Assembly (NCBI GenBank): GCA_028279305.1
Contig: JANQOA010000384.1
Span: 1-64,000, forward strand
Direction: 5' to 3'
DNA: 64,000 bases
From: Pseudomonadales bacterium
GTDB lineage: Bacteria; Pseudomonadota; Gammaproteobacteria; Pseudomonadales; Azotimanducaceae
Each line of letters opens with the position of its first letter. The first letter of the stretch is position 1. The notes under the pieces are model-generated. The model was not told the origin of the DNA. It did not search any database and saw only the letters and a program-made list of their open reading frames with translations. A program made the position numbers and the translations under genes. Positions 18,817-26,440 of the stretch are shown in pieces.

Positions 18817-19305
18817 CTATTCCACTGTGCTGCTCTTGCTGATGATATGCGCTTCCAACGTCTTAAACTCCTCGATCATCTGCCGCCGAATCTGGCGGAG
18901 AACAAATATGCAGAGTACCAACCCTCGTAGGCCACGGGGGTCCATTCTGACCCGTGTCAGCACCTCGCTTCCCTCAGGATGTTCAGAAAAGCTCTGGGAC
19001 ATGTACATCTTCCTAAAAGGAAACAGGGCAAGATCGTACGGGACTTGCTCCTGTTTTGCTTCGGAAACAAGAGAGACGTACTCGAAATCCCTCTTGTGAC
19101 TCAGATACACCTCAGGTGCCGCCAGACCCTCTTCATAAGGGGGTGTTGTGAAGCCGATGAACTTATTGCCATCAACGAGGCTACAGCTACCCAGGATGTC
19201 TTCTTCCCTTTTCCAATAATCCAATTCGTTTGATAACACCAGGTAGTACCAGGCATCCTCCACGGTACAGGGCAAAATGGTGATCGTGCTGATCTGGTTC
19301 AACAT
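18817..19305 (-). CDS. SRPBCC/START-like protein, uncharacterised
   Basis: About 162 residues from the ATG at 19305 (MLNQISTITI). The opening ITILPCTVEDAWYYLVLSN and the later EVLTRVRMDPRGL resemble the helix-grip (polyketide cyclase/START-like) fold, in which residues near the N-terminus form the first strand and helix. A hydrophobic helix near the C-terminus (LRGLVLCIFVLRQI) may contact membrane. The open frame continues to 19380, so the start is not certain. Ligand unknown. Confidence 0.5.
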   Translation of the reverse strand: MLNQISTITILPCTVEDAWYYLVLSNELDYWKREEDILGSCSLVDGNKFIGFTTPPYEEGLAAPEVYLSHKRDFEYVSLVSEAKQEQVPYDLALFPFRKMYMSQSFSEHPEGSEVLTRVRMDPRGLRGLVLCIFVLRQIRRQMIEEFKTLEAHIISKSSTVE

Positions 19306-19492
19306 CCGTACAACAAAGTCCTTATTGTTTGCCGCGTTGTGCTCCAGTCTCTTCCCTTTTGTACATAAAGTCCAAAACACACCTCATATTCTTGTGAAAA
19401 GTAGGGGACAAAGCATCATGTGGGCTATAGGTTGGCTTCCATCAGCCAGTGGCAGACATCGGCAGAAATCCTGCTAAGCTGACACATTCAAA

Positions 19493-19831
19493 ATGTGGAG
19501 TGCCGACCCTATGAGCGCATTGGATGCTCAGGTCCCATGGATGGAGCTTACTTACCCCGTTACTCTTCTGCTGATGTTCGCCGCCTCGATGACCTTAGTT
19601 TCTAAAACGCGCACCTGGACGACCTCCACAATGGCCGTTGCCGCATTTCTGAGTCTCGTGTGCTTCGGGCTGACCCAGTTTCCCGGGTTGTTTTACCCGT
19701 TAGATGCCGGTGCCAGCGGGGAACCAAGTAATGTGTACTTCTTTGCCTACTCCGTACTTCCGATCTATCTGAACCTGATGTTCGCGATCGGCCTGCTTGG
19801 TTACGCGATCCTGCAACGTAACTCCAAATAG
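19493..19831 (+). CDS. Small integral membrane protein
   Basis: A 112-residue hydrophobic protein with three likely membrane helices (about 20-35, 45-62 and 85-105). No family recognised. An ATG at 19511 is an alternative start. It lies 39 bases ahead of the lipoprotein gene at 19871 and may share its transcript. Confidence 0.55.
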   Translation: MWSADPMSALDAQVPWMELTYPVTLLLMFAASMTLVSKTRTWTTSTMAVAAFLSLVCFGLTQFPGLFYPLDAGASGEPSNVYFFAYSVLPIYLNLMFAIGLLGYAILQRNSK

Positions 19832-19870
19832 TAGAATCTAAGGTGATACTAAAACTAACAGGGAGACACA

Positions 19871-20680
19871 GTGCTTAAGCGAATAACCCTATGGACACTA
19901 CTCGCGCTGATTCAACTCATCGTGACCGGGTGCAAATCGGGAGCACACAACCACGGCATGGATAGTGTCGGCAGCACTGTGGGCGACCATGTTTTGAACT
20001 GTGTTGTGACCGAAGGCTATCACGTCTATGCAGAAACAATGACTTGTCCACTTGGCGGTGAGGAGTTCGAGTCTTTAGCTCTGGGTACTCACTCGACTTT
20101 TGGCATTACGCTCGATTGGGAGCCACTCTCCTACCTGCGTTTTCCTCTGCCTATCCCGGTCTGCCCCTCAAATGGATTTGTTGTTTACAAACGAGACCTT
20201 TCCGCGGAGAGAATCGCCCGGATCGCGGAAATCGTCAGCTCCGAGTCATACCAGAACATCTACGCCGAAAGGCACGCCACATTTTACCTTCTGGCTAAGT
20301 TGATGGAAGCATTGGGCGAAAATCATGACAATTTATGGTGGTACTACCGGCAAGCCACTTCCGAGGCAGACCTGTGCAGTTCGCCTGAACGATACCGGCG
20401 CTATGCAGAGGATGCCATCCGAACCGGGGAGCAAACGCTTGCCTCCCTCGACGCTTCAGAGGACGAATACTGGACGCTCATGATCGTCATTCCGAACTTC
20501 TACCGTCGAATGGGAGAGTTTCAAAAAGCGACAGAATGGCTGGATGAACATGTCGGCAACCGCCAGCCCGTTGGTGAAAACGCTGAAACATACCTGCTCG
20601 GTCTCAACCTCCTGCGGGACGCAATCGCCGAACAGTCTACCGAACGGGTACAACTTAGACGTCCCGAAGATCCTGATTAG
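19871..20680 (+). CDS. Lipoprotein resembling DUF2225 proteins
   Basis: A 269-residue predicted lipoprotein: signal peptide with lipobox VTGC (Cys21) and a GTG start. The following region has TMTCPLGGEEFESL and, about 50 residues later, PVCPSNGFVVYKRDLS. It then changes to a helical, TPR-like tail (YYRQATSEADLC, NFYRRMGEFQKATEWL). That order of a paired-cysteine domain and helical repeats resembles DUF2225 proteins, which are usually cytoplasmic; here it is anchored outside. The assignment is by eye. Function unknown. Confidence 0.6.
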   Translation: MLKRITLWTLLALIQLIVTGCKSGAHNHGMDSVGSTVGDHVLNCVVTEGYHVYAETMTCPLGGEEFESLALGTHSTFGITLDWEPLSYLRFPLPIPVCPSNGFVVYKRDLSAERIARIAEIVSSESYQNIYAERHATFYLLAKLMEALGENHDNLWWYYRQATSEADLCSSPERYRRYAEDAIRTGEQTLASLDASEDEYWTLMIVIPNFYRRMGEFQKATEWLDEHVGNRQPVGENAETYLLGLNLLRDAIAEQSTERVQLRRPEDPD

Positions 20681-20762
20681 CCAACATCCGGGGCTTTCTT
20701 CACCCTGCTGGCGGATACTCTAACGAAGGGTGATAATCCGCTGATGGCTGGAGGGGAACCGT

Positions 20763-21371
20763 ATGCTGGTGAATAGACGGCTGAGATCATTGAAGCACGC
20801 CGGGTGCCTACTTCTGATAAGTATCTGCAGCCATGCATCAGCGGAAATTGAGTTCGGCAGTGTTGAATACACAACCGCCAGAATGCAGATTCCCGACCCG
20901 TTCGAGGTTGTTCTTAAACGCGTTGAGGAATCCCTGGCGCCCGTCGACATTGCTCGAGGCTATTCCGCATTTCAAAACGGCGCGACGCAAGAACAACTGC
21001 TTGAGAACAGCCGCAGTTCAAACCCGGACAAGCGCTACTACAAGGTCTACGAAATACTTTGGGAACTTCCCATTTTTATCGACACCGGCCAGCGCGTTAA
21101 GGTCAAACGATTTGGCATAGGCGGAGGTCCCGGCCGGCGTTTCGTCGGTCAATATCCGGCCGCAGGTCTGCATGTTGTCTCTGATTTGAACGTTTACGAG
21201 GCAGATGGCGGCACAGTTGTAGAGGTATTAATGCCATCAGCAAAATACCGGGCAGCGTTTCCGGATGAGCCCTGGAGAGCTGTAATCGCAAAACAGGCAG
21301 ACGACAAAATGATGGCCTTTCTCGAAGGGTTGAAATCAACAGGCCGGGCGTCTCGGGAATCAAACAACTAA
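20763..21371 (+). CDS. Exported protein of unknown function
   Basis: A 202-residue protein with an N-terminal signal peptide (cleavage probably after SHASA, near residue 27). The mature part is mixed alpha/beta with a Gly-rich loop RFGIGGGPGRRFVGQYPAAG. No family recognised. Its last 12 bases overlap the 3' end of the convergent alpha/beta hydrolase gene. Confidence 0.55.
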   Translation: MLVNRRLRSLKHAGCLLLISICSHASAEIEFGSVEYTTARMQIPDPFEVVLKRVEESLAPVDIARGYSAFQNGATQEQLLENSRSSNPDKRYYKVYEILWELPIFIDTGQRVKVKRFGIGGGPGRRFVGQYPAAGLHVVSDLNVYEADGGTVVEVLMPSAKYRAAFPDEPWRAVIAKQADDKMMAFLEGLKSTGRASRESNN

Positions 21372-22217
21372 ATCAGTAAGAAACTCATCCAATGCCGAGT
21401 AAAATTCAGGCGGGTCACTGAGATAAACATGGTGCTCAGGCCGGGAGACCTCGATTGCGTACGAGTTTCTAAGCAAGCTCTGCATTCGTTCACTATCAGC
21501 GTTTGTCAGCTCTTCGGAGTCTTTTGCACGAACGAGTAAAACGGGTTGGGAAATTCGTGGCAGCAAGTGGAACCAATCTTCCTGGTATTCAAATATTGCC
21601 GAGGTTGCCTGCTGCGAGAAAAGCATGTGGTAACCATCTTCCCGCTCAACGAGACTATCCAGGTAGTAATTCGTCCTCACTTCAGACTGGGTCCTATGCA
21701 GAAGGAACTCCCTCGCTTGCCTATAGCTGGAAAATGGCAATGGCCAGTCGGCCGTGAAGCTGTCCTTTGGGGGGAGATTCTCCAGTTCTAGAGTTGAGGC
21801 GGTTTCAGGGCCTTTTGCGGTCTGATCGAGGATAACCAACGATGAAACGACGCGTGGGTGTAACGCCGCTAGATAGCCGGCAATCCTTCCTCCCATCGAG
21901 TGGCCAATGACCAGGGCTGGTCCGCTATCGATCTGCTCCAAGAGCAATGCCGCATCTTGCGCCATCTCGTCCGAGGTGTACTTTGTTCGAGGCTTATCGC
22001 TGAGACCATGACCGCGCTGGTCCGGCGCAATAATTCGGAACCTGCCCGCATATTGGCGAATCAAATCCAACCATGTTTCTCCACGGCCAAAGCGCCCGTG
22101 GAGGCACAACATAAGCGGTCCATCTGTTTCCGTGTCGCGATAGAAAAGGTCCAGTCCATCTAAGCGCGCATACTTTCGCTTTACAGCAACAGACTCGTAA
22201 GTCGCAACGTTCGGCAT
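21360..22217 (-). CDS. Alpha/beta hydrolase
   Basis: A 285-residue alpha/beta hydrolase fold protein. The oxyanion-side motif is LCLHGRFGRGETW, DQRGHGLSD is the next signature, and the nucleophile elbow is VIGHSMGG (Ser near residue 110). The final histidine is in RPEHHVYLSDP. Soluble, with no signal peptide. Such enzymes cover esterases, haloalkane dehalogenases and C-C hydrolases, and the substrate cannot be told from the sequence. It is convergent with the exported protein gene and overlaps it by 12 bases. Confidence 0.85.
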   Translation of the reverse strand: MPNVATYESVAVKRKYARLDGLDLFYRDTETDGPLMLCLHGRFGRGETWLDLIRQYAGRFRIIAPDQRGHGLSDKPRTKYTSDEMAQDAALLLEQIDSGPALVIGHSMGGRIAGYLAALHPRVVSSLVILDQTAKGPETASTLELENLPPKDSFTADWPLPFSSYRQAREFLLHRTQSEVRTNYYLDSLVEREDGYHMLFSQQATSAIFEYQEDWFHLLPRISQPVLLVRAKDSEELTNADSERMQSLLRNSYAIEVSRPEHHVYLSDPPEFYSALDEFLTDLVV

Positions 22218-22399
22218 GGCTTTGCTTAGCTTTTGCTTAAGTCGTTTTGGTTAGCCTACCGAATGCTCACGTGAACCGGGGTGTTTCAATCTATTCCAGA
22301 ATCTATTCCTGAATGGCAGCCGCGGGTCGTTTAGAGACAGTGTGATTCTCTCCTACTACAGGCTGCTTTCAGCCAACATCGGCCGCCCGCAGGTAAACG

Positions 22400-22867
22400 C
22401 TACTGGGAGCTAATTATGTTTTTCTCTACGTACTCGACATACCTGGTCGAAAAGCCCGCTTTAGAAACCTCCCATGAGCGTTTTCCACCGGGAGTGTTTA
22501 ACCAGAGCCGCAGGTTCTCCATGCGCGATGTAAAAAGACTCTCATCGATCGTTCCCAGCTCATGCTGGAGAAAAACAGATTCGTACGCGAGGACCCACTG
22601 GGCGATTAGCATCGTGAACCGCGTCTTCTCAATACGATCCATCTCTGAGTAGTTTGGAGAGAGGCCGGTCCGAAAGATATGCGCCACATCGGCGTTCTCA
22701 GTCACCATGGCGTTCATCGCCGCCCCCGCCTCCGCTAGCGATTGGAGCGCCTGCGCTTTGGTCGCGCGCGTATTCTGCTTAATCTGAGAGGCAAGGTATG
22801 CGAGGGTGACGATCACGCCAAGCGCCCCCAGAATCTCTCCTACTGCGCCAATCGCCTCCCAGTTCAT
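22400..22867 (-). CDS. Small membrane-anchored protein of unknown function
   Basis: A 155-residue protein with one N-terminal membrane helix (GEILGALGVIVTLAYLASQI) followed by a helical soluble domain. The segment VGEILGALGVIVTLAYLA..QIKQNT is a common start of uncharacterised proteins in marine Gammaproteobacteria and many other bacteria. Function unknown. Confidence 0.6.
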   Translation of the reverse strand: MNWEAIGAVGEILGALGVIVTLAYLASQIKQNTRATKAQALQSLAEAGAAMNAMVTENADVAHIFRTGLSPNYSEMDRIEKTRFTMLIAQWVLAYESVFLQHELGTIDESLFTSRMENLRLWLNTPGGKRSWEVSKAGFSTRYVEYVEKNIISSQ

Positions 22868-23018
22868 AACGCCCCCTTCTTTTTTACAAGTATCGCACTG
22901 GAATCACTTGGGAACTATGGGTCGACAATCGCCGTTTTCTGTCTGGAGCGGACGTTTAATGTGGCAGTGATTTGCGGCGAGAACCGCTACGAGCGGACAT
23001 TCTTCATAGGATTGCACA

Positions 23019-23582
23019 TCACCACTGTCTAACGCGAAAGAACCAAATGTCGTTAGGTTCTTGTGCGGGGCGCGGTCCTAGACCTTCGGGTTTGAAGTAA
23101 TCCATGTTCTCAAGCGATATTTTAAGTGCTTCAATCAATTGGGGATCTTCAACACGTTCAACCACTGCCGAATGGATGCGGCCATCCTTTCTGATACGTA
23201 TCCGTCCATCAAGCAATGCCTCTTCATGCCAAGTCTTTAACACCCAAATTAGCCTGGCCACATTTCTCCGCAATCCGGGAGGTGAACGAGACCAGATGAA
23301 GCCCAGATCACAGGTGATGTAGAGATTTCCATCGAACAATATACCGCCCGCGGTGCGCGAACTGTTCTGGCTGACTAGCTCAAACTCAAAATTCCCCTCC
23401 AACTCAGACCAGTCTTTAACCGGGGTTTCGACAATTTCTCCTGAACTAAACGAGCCACCCATCAAAGGACCTGTGGGTCCATCCGAGATCTGCTGATAGA
23501 CAAGCAAACCCACCAGACCTACGACAACTATCACGGTTAACCCGAGCACTAACCGGGTGAGCCAGGTTTTTAATCTGTGCAT
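23019..23582 (-). CDS. Membrane-anchored protein of unknown function
   Basis: About 187 residues from the ATG at 23582 (MHRLKTWLTRLVLGLTVIVV), with one N-terminal membrane helix and a beta-rich periplasmic domain. The end DIWFFRVRQW and the strands GILFDGNLYI and GRIRIRKDGRIHSAVVERV suggest a split-barrel-like fold as in flavin/deazaflavin-binding families, but this is only an impression. An upstream in-frame start at 23612 is possible. Confidence 0.5.
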   Translation of the reverse strand: MHRLKTWLTRLVLGLTVIVVVGLVGLLVYQQISDGPTGPLMGGSFSSGEIVETPVKDWSELEGNFEFELVSQNSSRTAGGILFDGNLYITCDLGFIWSRSPPGLRRNVARLIWVLKTWHEEALLDGRIRIRKDGRIHSAVVERVEDPQLIEALKISLENMDYFKPEGLGPRPAQEPNDIWFFRVRQW

Positions 23583-23670
23583 GCATTTTTGCCTTAGATG
23601 TTTGGAATCCAAAAAGGTAGTGTCATAAAGGGATAGATCCCTTTACAGGTGAAACGAGTGCAAAGAGAAA

Positions 23671-24561
23671 TCAGGTACGTCTCCTACGGGAAGCGCGCCG
23701 AACTTCCCCCGGCGGACGGCCCATCTCGCGCCGGAATGCCTTGCGGAAGGCGGGCTCGGAGTCGTAGCCGACGGTTTCGGCAATAGCCAGCATCGACTCG
23801 TCGGTACTGGTGAGCAGGTCCGTCGCCACCTGCATCCGCCACTGCACAAGGTAGTTCGCCGGAGTTGTGCCGGTCAGCTCCCGGAAGCGTTCGGCAAACA
23901 GTGTGCGCCCAAGCCCGGCGCGGCTGGCGAGATCCTGCAGGCTCCAAGGTCTGGCGGGCGTTTCATGGATCGCTGCCAGTGCTTTCGAAATCTGCGGATC
24001 CGCAATTGCGCCTAACAAGCCTTCGCACCAGCCCGCCTGCATGGCAGCGCGCAGCACCTGCACGAACAGCGCGTTGGCATACAACTCCAGCGTCGCCTCA
24101 ATACCCGGCGGCTCAGCCTCGAGTTCAATAACAATCAGATCGATCAGCCGTTTCGTGTGCGGGTCGTCGTGATGGACAACCACAGCCTCCGGCAGCGCAT
24201 CCAGCAGCGGCCAGGCGGCCCGGCCCTGAAACTCGAAAAAGCCGCACAACATTAAACTTTCAGCCGCATCCGTGGGTACCGGTTCAGCGGTATTCACAGC
24301 TTCTAAATCCGGCGCGTCAGCACTGGAACTTATCACGTGTTCAGCATCCCGCGGCAACACCAGCAGGTCCCCCGGATGCAGCGCGCGCGGCTCAGCGTCC
24401 GCCATGTGCAGCCACGAATCACCGCGCTGGATCAGATGGAACGTCGCCATGCGCTGACCGGAGGTATCCACAGCCCAGGCCCCCCGGAAACTCGCGTGCA
24501 CAAACACACCCGCCGAGGGTTTCAGGCGGCGCAGGATCAGACTGAGTGTGTCGGTGGACAT
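23671..24561 (-). CDS. AraC-family transcriptional regulator with N-terminal cupin
   Basis: A 296-residue regulator. Residues 1-175 form a cupin-like sensor domain (GDLLVLPRDAEHVI). The last 100 residues are the AraC double helix-turn-helix (WSLQDLASRAGLGRTLFAERF, then IAETVGYDSEPAFRKAFRREM). It is divergent from the glutaredoxin/reductase pair (133-base gap) and probably regulates it or itself. The cupin type matches AraC proteins annotated as RhaS-like regulators in Gammaproteobacteria. The inducer is unknown. Confidence 0.88.
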   Translation of the reverse strand: MSTDTLSLILRRLKPSAGVFVHASFRGAWAVDTSGQRMATFHLIQRGDSWLHMADAEPRALHPGDLLVLPRDAEHVISSSADAPDLEAVNTAEPVPTDAAESLMLCGFFEFQGRAAWPLLDALPEAVVVHHDDPHTKRLIDLIVIELEAEPPGIEATLELYANALFVQVLRAAMQAGWCEGLLGAIADPQISKALAAIHETPARPWSLQDLASRAGLGRTLFAERFRELTGTTPANYLVQWRMQVATDLLTSTDESMLAIAETVGYDSEPAFRKAFRREMGRPPGEVRRASRRRRT

Positions 24562-24694
24562 GCGATTTCAGCTTCAGACCGGACGATGGGACACAAATCG
24601 CGAACGTTCAGGTACAGGGTCTTTGCCCACCCCTGGGCACAATGCCTGCCGTGCCAGCGTTAACCGAAACCCGTCATGAAAAGGAGCATTTGTC

Positions 24695-24943
24695 ATGCAC
24701 ATCGAGATCTACACCAAGGATTACTGCCCGTACTGCCATCGCGCCAAGAAGACCCTGGACGCCCGTGGGCTAGCGTACACGGAATACGACATCACTTTCG
24801 ACCTCCGCGGTCAGCGGGAGATGGTTGAACGAACCAGCGGCCGCACCGTGCCGCAGATCATCATCGACGGCAAACCGATCGGTGGATCCGACGAACTGGC
24901 TTATCTGGACAAGACCGGCAACTTGGCCGCCGAAGCGGTCTGA
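24695..24943 (+). CDS. grxC: Glutaredoxin (GrxC type)
   Basis: An 82-residue dithiol glutaredoxin with active site YCPYCHRAK (residues 10-18), the cis-proline segment TVPQIIIDG and the glutathione-binding GGSDEL. Reduces protein disulfides and glutathione mixed disulfides in the cytoplasm. A good ribosome-binding site (AAAAGGAG) precedes the ATG. Together with the reductase gene that starts 47 bases downstream it forms a likely redox operon. Confidence 0.93.
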   Translation: MHIEIYTKDYCPYCHRAKKTLDARGLAYTEYDITFDLRGQREMVERTSGRTVPQIIIDGKPIGGSDELAYLDKTGNLAAEAV

Positions 24944-24990
24944 CCTGCCGGTAAGAGCACAAGACAAGAGCAAAAGAGAGGAACAGGAAC

Positions 24991-26337
24991 ATGAGCAAGC
25001 ACTACGACATCATCATCATCGGCGGCGGCAACGCCGGTTTGGGCGTCTCCGCCATCGCGGCTGACGCGGGCAAAAGTATCGCCTTCATCGAGGGCCGCGA
25101 CTTCGGCGGCACCTGCCCGAACCGCGGCTGCACACCCAAAAAGGTACTGGTGGCTGCAGCCCACACACTGCACGAGATTGAGCGCGCAGACGTACACGGC
25201 ATCACCGTAGGGGAACCGAGCCTCGACTGGGCCCACCTGATCCAGCGCTCCCAGGATATGATCTCTTTCATTCCGGACGCCATGGCCGACGTGGCCGCCA
25301 AGCGCGGCGATGTCTACAAAGGCTACGCCCGCTTCACCGGTCCGGACTCGGTGGAAGTCAACGGTGAGACGCTGACCGCGGACCACATTGTCATCGCCAC
25401 CGGCTCAAAACCGCGGGCGCTGCCAATCCCCGGCGCTGAACTGATGATCACCTCCGACGAAGTCTTAAGCGACCGCGAACAGCCGGAGAACGTCATCTTC
25501 ATCGGCGGCGGCGTGATTGCGCTTGAATTTGCGCACGTCTATCAACGCGCCGGCACCCAGGTGACGATCCTCGAGGTCATGCCGCAACTGCTGCCCAGAC
25601 TGGAAGCGGACGCGGTGGCGCAACTTCGCGCCGAAACCGAGCGTTTGGGTGTCAACGTGCACACCGGCGTGAATGTGCGCAGCATCGAAGCTGAAGGCGG
25701 ACAACATGCCGTGTACGTTGAGATCGACGGTGAGACCCGGCGCCTGCTTGCAGACCGTGTTGTCAACGGTGCCGGCCGTGTAGCCAACGTCGACTCGCTG
25801 AACCTGGAAGCGGCCGGCGTCGAGCACGATGGCGTTGCCATCAAGGTGGACAAGACCCTGCGTTCAGTGAGCAACCCGCGGATTTACGTCGCAGGTGATG
25901 CGCTGGTGCAGGCGCCGCAGCTTTCCCCGCTCGCCACATGGGAAGGCCGCATTGTCGGCCGGAATGTGACCGGGGACGCAGGCATCGAGCCGGATTACCG
26001 GGCGATCCCGAGTGTTGTACATACCGTCCCCGCGTTTGCAACCGTGGGCATGACCGAAGCCGACGCGGCCGAAGAAGGCCGCCCCGTGAGCGTCACCGTC
26101 AACGACATGACCGGCTGGTTCTCCGGCAAGAGCTACGCTGAGACCGTGGCCTGGTCGAAAGTACTGGTCGACGAAACGACTGACGAGATTGTTGGGGCGC
26201 ACCTGGTGGGCCACCGCGCTGAGGAACTGGTGCACTTCTTTGCGCTGGCGATGCAGCACGGCATCGCTGCGTCGAAGTTGAAGGAAACGCAGTTTGCTTT
26301 CCCGACCTTCAGCAGTGATATCAAGAATCTGTTCTGA
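24991..26337 (+). CDS. Pyridine nucleotide-disulfide oxidoreductase, glutathione reductase-like
   Basis: A 448-residue flavoprotein of the class I disulfide reductase family. The FAD motif is IIIIGGGNAGLG (residues 7-18), the redox-active disulfide FGGTCPNRGCTPKK (Cys42 and Cys47), and the NAD(P) motif FIGGGVIALEFA. The second FAD motif is RIYVAGDA. The C-terminal segment reads TQFAFPTFSSDI where glutathione and dihydrolipoamide reductases carry the catalytic His-Pro...Glu dyad, so the usual general base is missing. That places it in a divergent subgroup of unknown substrate. It is paired with a glutaredoxin, which suggests a low-molecular-weight thiol or glutaredoxin as partner. Confidence 0.85.
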   Translation: MSKHYDIIIIGGGNAGLGVSAIAADAGKSIAFIEGRDFGGTCPNRGCTPKKVLVAAAHTLHEIERADVHGITVGEPSLDWAHLIQRSQDMISFIPDAMADVAAKRGDVYKGYARFTGPDSVEVNGETLTADHIVIATGSKPRALPIPGAELMITSDEVLSDREQPENVIFIGGGVIALEFAHVYQRAGTQVTILEVMPQLLPRLEADAVAQLRAETERLGVNVHTGVNVRSIEAEGGQHAVYVEIDGETRRLLADRVVNGAGRVANVDSLNLEAAGVEHDGVAIKVDKTLRSVSNPRIYVAGDALVQAPQLSPLATWEGRIVGRNVTGDAGIEPDYRAIPSVVHTVPAFATVGMTEADAAEEGRPVSVTVNDMTGWFSGKSYAETVAWSKVLVDETTDEIVGAHLVGHRAEELVHFFALAMQHGIAASKLKETQFAFPTFSSDIKNLF

Positions 26338-26350
26338 GATTTTCAATGTA

Positions 26351-26382
26351 TCGCCCCGGCGAGATGCAGCTCGCCGGGGCGA
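26351..26382 (+). terminator. Strong GC-rich hairpin after the reductase gene
   Basis: A perfect 13-base-pair stem (TCGCCCCGGCGAG / CTCGCCGGGGCGA) with a six-base loop lies 13 bases after the reductase stop. Position and strength suit a terminator, but the downstream sequence has only three Ts, so it may be a weak terminator or an RNA-stabilising element. Confidence 0.55.
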
Positions 26383-26440
26383 CGACGTTTGAAAAAGGGG
26401 GTTGATGATCAACACATGCGTACGGAGTATGCTTGTACGG

